This document shows positions 1-5,817 of a stretch of 13,761 nucleotides of DNA, one piece after another. Under the pieces are notes generated by a model. That model searched no databases and was not told where the DNA came from. It saw only the letters and a program-made list of their open reading frames with translations. Position 1 is the stretch's first letter. Each line of letters begins with the position of its first letter. Source of the stretch: Clostridia bacterium (GTDB lineage Bacteria > Bacillota > Clostridia > Monoglobales > Monoglobaceae); NCBI GenBank assembly GCA_017409915.1, contig JAFQRU010000129.1, positions 1 to 13,761 on the forward strand, given 5' to 3'. Position numbers and translations under genes: made by a program.

Positions 1-9
1 CAAAAGAAA

Positions 10-1431
10 ATGAGAAAAACTAAAATTGTATGCACCCTCGGCCCTGCTTCTAAAAGTGAGCAAGTCATAGAGGAGATGCTTAAAAGTGGAATGAGTGTTG
101 GGAGAATAAACTTTTCCCACGGCACCCACGAAGAACATAAAAAGACTATTGAAACTTTCAGAAAAGTAAGAGACAGACTGGGTATTCCTGCCGCTGTTAT
201 GCTTGACACAAAGGGCCCTGAAATAAGAATAGGAACCTTTAAAGATGGGAAAATAAATCTTCTTGACGGAGCGAAATTTACTCTGACAACAAAGGAAATT
301 GTGGGGGATGAAAATATTGTTTCCATTACCTATAAAGAACTTCCCACACAGGTTGCTTGCGGCAATAAAATTTTAATTGACGACGGAAGAATAGGGCTTG
401 AAATTGTCAAAGTTACTGAGGATGAAATTGAGTGCGTTGTTAAAAACGGGGGAGAAATTTCCAACCGAAAGGGCGTCAATGTGCCTAATATCCACCTTGA
501 TTATCCTTATATAAGCAAAAAGGATGAGGAAGATTTAAAATTCGGCGTAGAGATGGATGTTGACTTTGTTGCGGCATCTTTTGTCCGCTCCAAGGAAGAT
601 GTTATTGCCATAAGAAATTTCCTTGATTACCACGGCGGATATAACATAAAAATCATCGCAAAAATTGAAAACATTGAGGGCGTTGACAACTTTGATGATA
701 TACTCAAATATTCCGATGGAATTATGGTTGCCCGAGGAGATATGGGTGTTGAAATTGAGTTTGAAAAGCTCCCGGGCCTTCAAAAAAAGTTTATTAAAAA
801 GTGTTACAGTCAGGGTAAAATGATTATAACCGCAACACAGATGCTTGAATCAATGGTGCATAATTTAACCCCGACAAGAGCGGAAATAACAGATGTTGCC
901 AATGCTGTTTTTGACGGAACATCAGGAATTATGCTCTCAGGTGAAACTGCAATCGGCGAGCATCCTGCTCATGTTGTAAGAACTATGGCGAAAATTGCGG
1001 AGCAGGCAGAGAGCGATGCCTTTGATATGAATATTTATAAAGATATGAAGTATATAAATGACAGCGAAGATACAACCAATGCAATCTGCGATGCGGCCTG
1101 CACAACGGCAAACGATATAAAGGCAACAGCCATTATTGCCGTGACAAAATCAGGCTATACGGCGAGAAGAGTTTCAAAATTTAGACCGAGCCAGACTATT
1201 GTTGCAACAACTCCTGATGAAAAAACCTTTCATCAGCTGGCGCTAAGCTGGGGCGTTTATCCTGTAAAGGCTATTTACCAGCCTGATGCCAATGTTCTCT
1301 TTGACCACAGCGTTGCCTGTGCAAAAAGATACGGCCTCGTTAAAGACGGAGATACAGTTGTAATAACTGCCGGGGCAAATGAAGAAACGAATATTTTAAC
1401 AGTTCATACCGTTAAAAGCGGAGCGAGATAA
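10..1431 (+). CDS. pyk: Pyruvate kinase
   Basis: Catalyses the last step of glycolysis in the cytoplasm, phosphoenolpyruvate + ADP to pyruvate + ATP. The 473-residue product has the full family layout: the start MRKTKIVCTLGPAS, the substrate-binding GRINFSHG at 31-38, DTKGPEIR at 66-73, the small B domain at about 74-160, catalytic Lys218 in IIAKIENIEG, metal ligands Glu220 and Asp244 (ARGDMG), TATQMLESM at 274-282, PTRAEITDVANAVFDGT at 288-304 and LSGETAIG at 309-316. The C-terminal domain occupies about 350-473. It lacks the extra PEP-utiliser-like C-terminal domain of the Bacillus enzyme, so it is the short form. Lys81 (GKINL) appears to lie where potassium-dependent enzymes carry Glu; by eye this suggests a potassium-independent enzyme. 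The ATG at 10 gives the canonical N-terminus, but only nine bases precede it, so ribosome site and operon partners cannot be judged. It is followed at once by a strong terminator. Confidence 0.98.
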   Translation: MRKTKIVCTLGPASKSEQVIEEMLKSGMSVGRINFSHGTHEEHKKTIETFRKVRDRLGIPAAVMLDTKGPEIRIGTFKDGKINLLDGAKFTLTTKEIVGDENIVSITYKELPTQVACGNKILIDDGRIGLEIVKVTEDEIECVVKNGGEISNRKGVNVPNIHLDYPYISKKDEEDLKFGVEMDVDFVAASFVRSKEDVIAIRNFLDYHGGYNIKIIAKIENIEGVDNFDDILKYSDGIMVARGDMGVEIEFEKLPGLQKKFIKKCYSQGKMIITATQMLESMVHNLTPTRAEITDVANAVFDGTSGIMLSGETAIGEHPAHVVRTMAKIAEQAESDAFDMNIYKDMKYINDSEDTTNAICDAACTTANDIKATAIIAVTKSGYTARRVSKFRPSQTIVATTPDEKTFHQLALSWGVYPVKAIYQPDANVLFDHSVACAKRYGLVKDGDTVVITAGANEETNILTVHTVKSGAR

Positions 1432-1435
1432 AAAT

Positions 1436-1465
1436 AAAGGGACTTGCATTTTGCAAGTCCCTTTT
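1436..1465 (+). terminator. Intrinsic terminator of pyk
   Basis: Perfect 13-bp stem AAAGGGACTTGCA (1436-1448) with TGCAAGTCCCTTT (1452-1464), a TTT loop, and a T tract at 1462-1465. It starts five bases after the pyk stop codon. A-rich and T-rich flanks could let it work weakly on the other strand as well. Confidence 0.93.
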
Positions 1466-1501
1466 AGTATTAAGATGTTCGAAAAGGAAGGTATATTTTG
1501 T

Positions 1502-1598
1502 GAAATCGTTTTCGTCGCCGTATATAAATACTGCAGAGAACGATTTCGCAAAAAGCAAGCAACCGCAAGGAAAACTCGATGTTTCCCTTGCGGTTTTT
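1502..1598 (+). ncRNA. Candidate structured small RNA or dispersed element in the pyk/nagB gap
   Basis: Two consecutive hairpins lie in this convergent non-coding gap. The first has arms GAAATCGTT (1502-1510) and AACGATTTC (1539-1547), extended inward to 12 bp with one G-U pair and closing over a 22-base interior. The second (1561-1595) is terminator-like and is listed separately. Upstream is a weak promoter candidate, TTAAGA at 1470-1475 and TATATT at 1492-1497 with a 16-bp spacer, which would start an RNA near 1504, inside the first arm. That is a small point against this promoter. I do not recognise an Rfam family. An intergenic repeat (REP or MITE-like), or the trailing structure of pyk and nagB transcripts, explains the same data. 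Seen: the hairpins. Inferred: that they form one RNA. Confidence 0.27.
1561..1598 (+). terminator. Second terminator-like hairpin in the convergent gap
   Basis: Arms AACCGCAAGGAAAAC (1561-1575) and GTTTCCCTTGCGGTT (1581-1595) pair over 15 positions with a single A/C mismatch and the loop TCGAT. On the plus strand it runs into TTTTT (1594-1598). On the minus strand it is followed by GCTTGCTTTTT, a looser tract, so it may also stop read-through from nagB. It is not needed for pyk, which already has its own terminator 100 bases earlier. Confidence 0.7.
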
Positions 1599-1618
1599 GT
1601 CATTTAAGGATAGGATAA

Positions 1619-1686
1619 CCCGAAAACACCATCCCCTTAATATATCTCTTATATTTTCCTCGCTTGCGGTAGAACGACTTTTCGGG
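1619..1686. repeat. 8-bp inverted repeat downstream of nagB
   Basis: CCCGAAAA at 1619-1626 and TTTTCGGG at 1679-1686 are exact inverted copies separated by 52 bases, and end nine bases beyond the nagB stop. The loop contains a CTTGCGGT string that also occurs in the nearby hairpin at 1588-1595. It might be the base of a larger fold at the 3' end of the nagB transcript. No T tract follows closely on the minus strand, so I do not call it a terminator. Confidence 0.4.
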
Positions 1687-1694
1687 CATCTGAT

Positions 1695-2405
1695 TTAATT
1701 TTCACTATATATTACTGTAACATCAGGATGAAGCTGAAGAATTGAAGCCGGAACAAATGGAGTAATCGGTCCGTATAAGGACTTTTCAAGGATTTCCTTT
1801 TTGTTAGCACCGTTGGCGATTAAGAGAACTTTCTTCGCCTGCATAATAGCTTTCATTCCCATTGTTATAGCCTTGCGGGGAACATCATCAATTGATTCAA
1901 AGAATCTTGCGTTTGCATCAATTGTTGACTGATCCAGTGTAACCGCGTGGGTTGGGCCTGTGAAGACATCCTCAGGCTCGTTAAAACCGATATGGCCGTC
2001 AAGACCGATTCCGAGGAGCTGGATATCAATTCCGCCGAGGCTGTCAATAAGCTCGTCATAGCGCTTTCCCTCTTTTTCAAGGTCTTCGGCACATCCGTTC
2101 GGAACATTTGTTTTGTCCATAGGAACATTTATCTTTGAGAAAAGATTTGTATTCATAAAATAACGATAGCTCTGGTCGTTATCCCCTGTAAGCCCAACAT
2201 ATTCGTCAAGGTTAACTGTTGTAACAGAAGAAAAATCAAGCTTACCCTCTTCGTAATCCTTTATAAGATTTGCATAAGTTCCAAGAGGGGAAGAGCCTGT
2301 TGCAAGACCTAAAATACTGTCCGGTTTATTTTTAACCTGCTCTGCAATAATGTCTGCTGCAAGACGGCTGAGCTCGTCGTAACTGTTAGCTTTAATGAAT
2401 TTCAT
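1695..2405 (-). CDS. nagB: Glucosamine-6-phosphate deaminase
   Basis: Interconverts glucosamine-6-phosphate and fructose-6-phosphate + ammonia in the cytoplasm. The 236-residue product shows the family signatures: LGLATGSSPLGTY near 32-44 (phosphate loop), NLDEYVGL at 65-72 with the catalytic Asp67, and GIGLDGHIGFNEP at 132-144 with Asp136, His138 and Glu143 in the places of the E. coli Asp141, His143 and Glu148 set. Its length matches the short Firmicutes form (about 240) rather than the 266-residue allosteric E. coli enzyme. The ATG at 2405 is preceded by GGAGGT with six bases spacing. It is the last gene of the amino-sugar operon, 18 bp after the acetyltransferase. The usual role is catabolic. 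Its position behind glmM and a GlmU-like acetyltransferase makes synthesis of GlcN6P from ammonia a plausible alternative, which is inference. Confidence 0.97.
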   Translation of the reverse strand: MKFIKANSYDELSRLAADIIAEQVKNKPDSILGLATGSSPLGTYANLIKDYEEGKLDFSSVTTVNLDEYVGLTGDNDQSYRYFMNTNLFSKINVPMDKTNVPNGCAEDLEKEGKRYDELIDSLGGIDIQLLGIGLDGHIGFNEPEDVFTGPTHAVTLDQSTIDANARFFESIDDVPRKAITMGMKAIMQAKKVLLIANGANKKEILEKSLYGPITPFVPASILQLHPDVTVIYSEN

Positions 2406-2423
2406 AAGAATACCTCCGAAAAA

Positions 2424-3089
2424 TTAGTTTTCTCTGACCACGATGTTATCCATGCTCTTAACAATGCACCCACTTGGGAAAACCCCGCGAAGAGAGTTAA
2501 GGGGATAAACAGAGGTGGTTTTTCCGATTACAGTTCCGGGGTTTAAGATGCACCCACAACCAATGTCTGCCCCATCCCCTAAAATACCGCCGATTTTTCT
2601 AAGACCTGTTTCGTATTCAATGTCTCCGTGAATAACAACGGCCTTTCCGTCAGTTTTAAGGTTTGAACAGATTGAACCTGCCCCCATATGAGCAAGGTTT
2701 CCAAGAACCGAATCTCCTACATAATTATAATGCGGAACCTGTGCTTTGTCAAGCAAAATGCAGTTTTTAAGCTCAGTGGAATTTCCTAAGACGCAGTTTC
2801 TTCCTGTTATAACATTTCCCCTTAAATATGCCCCGGGGCGAATTTCGGTCCCCTCGCCTATTATGGCAGGAGCAATAATAGTAGCTGTGGGGTCAATTTT
2901 AACATTCTCCCCAACGAAAACCCCCTCTTTAATCTCCGTAAATCCAGGGAGACCTTCCGCGATTAAGGATTTTATATGCTCCTTGATTTTAGGGAGCATC
3001 TCCCAAGGGTATTCGCTTTCGTCAAAAAGGTTTTTAAGGTATGGAACAGTGCAGTCAAAAAGCTCTTTTGTCTTAACTTTTTTATTCAC
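2424..3089 (-). CDS. Left-handed beta-helix acetyltransferase resembling the GlmU C-terminal half
   Basis: Predicted sugar-1-phosphate N-acetyltransferase. From the GTG at 3089 the product is 221 residues: a helical arm at about 1-48, then hexapeptide repeats from about 55 to 205 (for example IDPTATIIAPAIIGEGTEI). The segment KAQVPHYNYVGDSVLG (115-130) followed by GAGSICSN (136-143) parallels the GlmU acetyltransferase active site KAGHLTYLGDAEIG...GAGTITCN, with His120 matching the catalytic His363 of E. coli GlmU. The uridylyltransferase domain of GlmU is absent. The likely reaction is therefore GlcN-1-P + acetyl-CoA to GlcNAc-1-P; other nucleotide-sugar acyl transfers cannot be excluded. 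The GTG is chosen because AAGGGG lies eight bases upstream (3098-3103). An upstream TTG at 3107 has no such site. It overlaps the end of glmM by 8 bp, implying translational coupling. Confidence 0.88.
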   Translation of the reverse strand: MNKKVKTKELFDCTVPYLKNLFDESEYPWEMLPKIKEHIKSLIAEGLPGFTEIKEGVFVGENVKIDPTATIIAPAIIGEGTEIRPGAYLRGNVITGRNCVLGNSTELKNCILLDKAQVPHYNYVGDSVLGNLAHMGAGSICSNLKTDGKAVVIHGDIEYETGLRKIGGILGDGADIGCGCILNPGTVIGKTTSVYPLNSLRGVFPSGCIVKSMDNIVVREN

Positions 3090-4704
3090 CTTTGTGTCCC
3101 CTTTCAATTGCTTTATTTATAATTCTGTCGGCGTATTCCACGCATTTTTCGTAGCTCTCGCTTTCAATCATAACGCGGATAACAGGCTCTGTTCCGCTCT
3201 GACGGAGAAGAACTCTGCCGTTTCCGCCGATAAGCTTTTCAATTTCTTCTTTTTCTTTTAAAACTTCTTTGTCGGAAAGAACAGCTTCCTTGTCTTTAAC
3301 TCTTAAATTTTTGGTAAACTGAGGATAAAGAGTAACATTCTCGCAAAGCTTGGAAAGAGTTGACTTTTTGTCGCAAGCCTCTTCTGTAAGCATTATTGCT
3401 GTAAGAAGACCGTCTCCTGTTGTGGCATATTTTTTAAGGATAATATGACCTGACTGCTCTCCGCCTAAGGTGAAATCGTTCTCCTGCATACACTCATAAA
3501 CAAAACGGTCGCCCACCTTGGTCTGGGCACATTTTATACCGATTTTTTCAAGGCTCTTAACAAAACCGCTGTTTGACATAACTGTTGCAACAACAGTGTT
3601 TCCGTTAAGAATTCCACGGTCTTTAAGACGCTGGCCTAAAACATAGAGCATTGCGTCGCCATCAACAACATTCCCCTTTTCATCAACAGCTATACATCTG
3701 TCTGCATCTCCGTCAAAGGCAAAGCCCATATCAAGATGTTTTTCCTTAACAAGACGGCATAGATTTTCGATATGAGTTGACCCGCAATTCTCGTTGACAT
3801 TAAGACCGTCAGGGCTTGCACCAACAACATAGGTCTGAGCACCTAAGGCGCCGAAAAGAGAGCTTGCAAGCATCCAGGATGCACCGTTTGCACAGTCAAG
3901 ACCAATCTTTAAATTTTTGTAGGAATGGGATGCAATGGAAATGAGGTAGCCAAGGTATCTGTTTCTTCCTGAAACATAGTCAACAATACATCCGATTTTT
4001 TCCCGACGGGCAAAAGGAAGGTCCTCCCCCATGATGCCAAGAGACTTTAAGTCTCCGTCTATATATCTCTCAATGAGGGAGGTTGTTTTATCATCAAGCT
4101 TTTCTCCGTAGCGGTTTATAACCTTTATTCCATTGTCGTAATAAGGGTTATGGGACGCAGTTATCATAATGCCGCAGTCAAACTCGTCCTGGCGGGTTAC
4201 ATAAGAAACGCTTGGTGTCGTGGTAACATGGAGCATATAAGCGTCTGCTCCTGATGCAGTTATTCCTGCAACAAGAGAATATTCAAGCATATAGCTTGAA
4301 CGGCGGGTGTCTTTTCCTACAACGATTTTCGGGCGATAGTTTGCCTTGGTACAGCCTGAGAGAGAAGAGGAGTAATACCATCCCAAAAATCTTCCGACTT
4401 TGTACGCCTGAATAGATGTAAGAGTTGTGTTGGCCTCTCCGCGGAAACCGTCCGTTCCGAAATATTTATTCGGAGCGTTTTCGTCACTTGATGTTTTGCT
4501 TAAAACAATTTTGTCTTTTAAAAGCTCATCTGCTGAAACATTAAAAAGGTCGCAAATAAGCAAAACCTTATCAATCTGCGGAAGAGCCTGGTCCATCTCC
4601 CATTTGGAGACAGATTGTCTCGAAACATCAATTCTGTCAGCAAGCTGTTCCTGAGAAAGACCAGCCTGACTTCTTAAATGTGCGATTTTTTCACCTATGG
4701 TCAT
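3082..4704 (-). CDS. glmM: Phosphoglucosamine mutase with N-terminal XRE DNA-binding domain
   Basis: A fusion of 540 residues. Residues 1-63 form an XRE/Cro-type helix-turn-helix (EKIAHLRSQAGLSQEQLADR, then DVSRQSVSKWE and LPQIDKVLLICDLFNVSADELL). A short polar linker (about 64-79) leads into a complete phosphohexomutase from KYFGTDGFRG (80-89) to the end. The mutase is intact: phospho-acceptor Ser184 in ITASHNP, magnesium ligands Asp331, Asp333 and Asp335 (DGDADR), GGEQSGH at 414-420 and the phosphate-binding RQSGTEP at 501-507. It should convert GlcN-6-P to GlcN-1-P for UDP-GlcNAc and peptidoglycan synthesis. The ATG at 4704 fits best: it starts the HTH domain exactly and has AAAGGA upstream, though at a rather long spacing of about 12. 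Earlier in-frame starts (ATG 4725, TTG 4734) have poor ribosome sites. First gene of the operon. The HTH suggests control of its own promoter, which is inference. Confidence 0.95.
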   Translation of the reverse strand: MTIGEKIAHLRSQAGLSQEQLADRIDVSRQSVSKWEMDQALPQIDKVLLICDLFNVSADELLKDKIVLSKTSSDENAPNKYFGTDGFRGEANTTLTSIQAYKVGRFLGWYYSSSLSGCTKANYRPKIVVGKDTRRSSYMLEYSLVAGITASGADAYMLHVTTTPSVSYVTRQDEFDCGIMITASHNPYYDNGIKVINRYGEKLDDKTTSLIERYIDGDLKSLGIMGEDLPFARREKIGCIVDYVSGRNRYLGYLISIASHSYKNLKIGLDCANGASWMLASSLFGALGAQTYVVGASPDGLNVNENCGSTHIENLCRLVKEKHLDMGFAFDGDADRCIAVDEKGNVVDGDAMLYVLGQRLKDRGILNGNTVVATVMSNSGFVKSLEKIGIKCAQTKVGDRFVYECMQENDFTLGGEQSGHIILKKYATTGDGLLTAIMLTEEACDKKSTLSKLCENVTLYPQFTKNLRVKDKEAVLSDKEVLKEKEEIEKLIGGNGRVLLRQSGTEPVIRVMIESESYEKCVEYADRIINKAIERGHKGE

Positions 4705-4730
4705 AGTAAATTCAATTCCTTTCATAAAAT

Positions 4731-4744
4731 GCAACAGAGGTTGC
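4731..4744. promoter_or_regulatory. Palindrome O1 (GCAAC-N4-GTTGC), candidate operator
   Basis: GCAACAGAGGTTGC: 5-bp inverted arms with a 4-bp spacer. It falls at about +4 to +17 of the predicted glmM transcript, where a bound repressor would block initiation or early elongation. It resembles the second palindrome at 4806-4820 in both arms. The natural candidate ligand is the HTH domain of the adjacent mutase fusion. Confidence 0.5.
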
Positions 4745-4754
4745 TATATTAACA

Positions 4755-4783
4755 ATTATATAAGAGTATATGCAAAAAGTCTA
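4755..4783 (-). promoter_or_regulatory. Promoter of the glmM-acetyltransferase-nagB operon
   Basis: On the minus strand TAGACT (4783-4778; 4 of 6 to the -35 consensus) is followed by a 17-bp spacer and a perfect TATAAT (4760-4755). Transcription should start near 4748 and give a leader of about 44 bases to the ATG at 4704. Confidence 0.72.
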
Positions 4784-4805
4784 TAAACTATCGTTTGAAT
4801 TTTTT

Positions 4806-4820
4806 GCAACCATAGGTTGC
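4806..4820. promoter_or_regulatory. Palindrome O2 (GCAACC-ATA-GGTTGC), candidate operator
   Basis: Perfect 6-bp arms with a 3-bp centre, at about -58 to -72 of the predicted glmM start. Its arms share GCAAC and AGGTTGC with O1. The centres of O1 and O2 are about 75 bp apart, roughly seven helical turns, so both could be bound from the same DNA face around the promoter. Confidence 0.5.
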
Positions 4821-4838
4821 GAAAAGGGACAAAAAGAA

Positions 4839-4902
4839 GTGTTTTTGACAAAAAATAGTGAAAAACGCAAGAAAAATTGTAAGCTTTGATTGTCAAAAGC
4901 AC
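4839..4902. repeat. Imperfect 12-bp inverted repeat upstream of the ZIP transporter
   Basis: GTGTTTTTGACA (4839-4850) and TGTCAAAAGCAC (4891-4902) are inverted copies with one mismatch, and an extra A-T pair at 4851/4890, with about 39 bases between. The repeat lies in the non-coding divergent region, 60 to 125 bases before the predicted ZIP start. Both arms contain TTGACA-like strings but neither has a good -10 at the right distance. It does not match the metalloregulator boxes I know (Zur, MntR or Fur consensus). Confidence 0.45.
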
Positions 4903-4927
4903 AAGGGAAATATATGAAGAAAAGTAT

Positions 4928-4956
4928 TGACAAGGCAGGAGGAAAAAAGTAAAATT
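4928..4956 (+). promoter_or_regulatory. Promoter of the ZIP transporter gene
   Basis: Perfect -35 TTGACA (4928-4933), 17-bp spacer, -10 TAAAAT (4951-4956). The predicted start near 4963 would leave only about 14 bases of leader, which is just the ribosome site AAGGAGG and the spacing to the ATG at 4977. Confidence 0.7.
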
Positions 4957-4976
4957 TATGTAAGGAGGAGAAAAAT

Positions 4977-5726
4977 ATGAAGCTTGTATTATTAACAGCT
5001 CTGGGCGTTGGCGGAGCTACCGCTTTTGGAGCCGTTTTAGGATTTATATTCAAAAAGTTTTCTCATAAATTTGAAGACATAATAACAGGCTTTGCGGCAG
5101 GGGTTATGCTTGCGGCTGCCCTTATGGGACTCATTATTCCAGCCCTTGAAGACGGTGGGATTTTAAAAACAGTTGTCGGTATATTTTTGGGCGCTGTTTT
5201 TCTCAATCTTATGGATGCTTTTATTCCTCACAGTCATCAGAGCGTGGGGCAGGATTTAGGAAATAAAGCCACAGAAAAACGAAAAAGCGATAAGGTTATG
5301 CTTTTCGTTCTTGCTATTGCCATTCATAATTTTCCCGAAGGAATTGCGGCAGGCGTAGGCTTTGGAACAGGCGAAATCGGAAAAGCTCTTACGGTTGCAG
5401 GAGGTATAGCGCTCCAGAATATCCCTGAGGGTATGATTATAATCGGACCTATGCTTTTGGCAGGAATGGGAAAGACAAAGACTTTCCTTATTGCTCTTGC
5501 AACAGGATTGGTTGAAGTTGTTGGAACTTTCGTTGGCTATTTTGCGGTTAATTTATCAACTGCAATTTTGCCCATTGCCCTCGCTTTTGCAGGTGGAACA
5601 ATGCTGTATATCATAAGTGACGAGATGATTCCCGAAACCCATGCCCATGGTAACGAAAGAGGTGCAACCTATGCCCTCCTTGCAGGGTTCTGCCTTATGC
5701 TTTTCGTAGACTTTTATTTAGGATAA
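4977..5726 (+). CDS. ZIP-family divalent metal transporter
   Basis: Membrane importer of zinc or a related divalent cation (iron or manganese), of the ZupT/GufA-like ZIP group. The 249-residue product is hydrophobic with about eight membrane segments. The two ZIP metal-site signatures are present: HNFPEG at 117-122 (fourth segment) and QNIPEG at 147-152 (fifth segment). A His-containing loop (HSHQS at 85-89) precedes a charged cytoplasmic loop at about 90-107, and a second His/acid patch, EMIPETHAHGNE, lies at 216-227. The ATG has a near-perfect AAGGAGG site. It is transcribed alone between its own promoter and terminator, divergent from the amino-sugar operon. The metal cannot be assigned from sequence. 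I see no recognised zinc or manganese repressor box, only the unexplained inverted repeat upstream. Confidence 0.92.
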   Translation: MKLVLLTALGVGGATAFGAVLGFIFKKFSHKFEDIITGFAAGVMLAAALMGLIIPALEDGGILKTVVGIFLGAVFLNLMDAFIPHSHQSVGQDLGNKATEKRKSDKVMLFVLAIAIHNFPEGIAAGVGFGTGEIGKALTVAGGIALQNIPEGMIIIGPMLLAGMGKTKTFLIALATGLVEVVGTFVGYFAVNLSTAILPIALAFAGGTMLYIISDEMIPETHAHGNERGATYALLAGFCLMLFVDFYLG

Positions 5727-5751
5727 AAAAGACTGCCCCGGCAGTCTTTTT
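5725..5751 (+). terminator. Intrinsic terminator of the ZIP transporter gene
   Basis: Arms AAAAAGACTGC (5726-5736) and GCAGTCTTTTT (5741-5751) pair perfectly around CCCG. It overlaps the TAA stop. The A tract on the left makes it potentially bidirectional. Confidence 0.92.
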
Positions 5752-5754
5752 CTG

Positions 5755-5783
5755 TTGACCTTTATGGGCATTTATGGTAAAAT
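5755..5783 (+). promoter_or_regulatory. Promoter of the GNAT-SulP-azlCD operon
   Basis: TTGACC (5755-5760), 17-bp spacer, TAAAAT (5778-5783), with a TG one base before the -10 (extended -10). It lies directly after the preceding terminator. Transcription should begin near 5790, giving a leader of about 28 bases to the ATG at 5818. Confidence 0.8.
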
Positions 5784-5817
5784 AAATGTCGAACGAAATT
5801 TTACGAGGAAGATGAAA

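Noticed and set aside
1500..1607. Possible 35-codon small gene starting at GTG 1500 with AGGAAGG eight bases upstream
   Set aside because: The terminator-like hairpin and its T tract lie inside the frame, near the end. The peptide shows no recognisable features, and RNA structure explains the same bases better.
2746..3261. 171-codon open frame on the plus strand opposite the glmM/acetyltransferase junction
   Set aside because: It is antisense to two clear genes, has no ribosome site, and its composition follows from the opposite-strand codons.
4705..4748. glmS-type ribozyme or other amino-sugar riboswitch in the glmM leader
   Set aside because: The predicted leader is only about 44 bases and shows no such fold. 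The palindrome there looks like a protein site.
4781..5053. 90-codon minus-strand frame running across the divergent control region
   Set aside because: It covers the ZIP promoter and start, ends inside the glmM promoter, and reads as low-complexity Phe/Ser-rich sequence.
5755..5817. Longer N-terminus for the GNAT protein from TTG 5755
   Set aside because: That TTG is the -35 element of a good promoter, so it would not be transcribed. GAGGAA supports the ATG at 5818.
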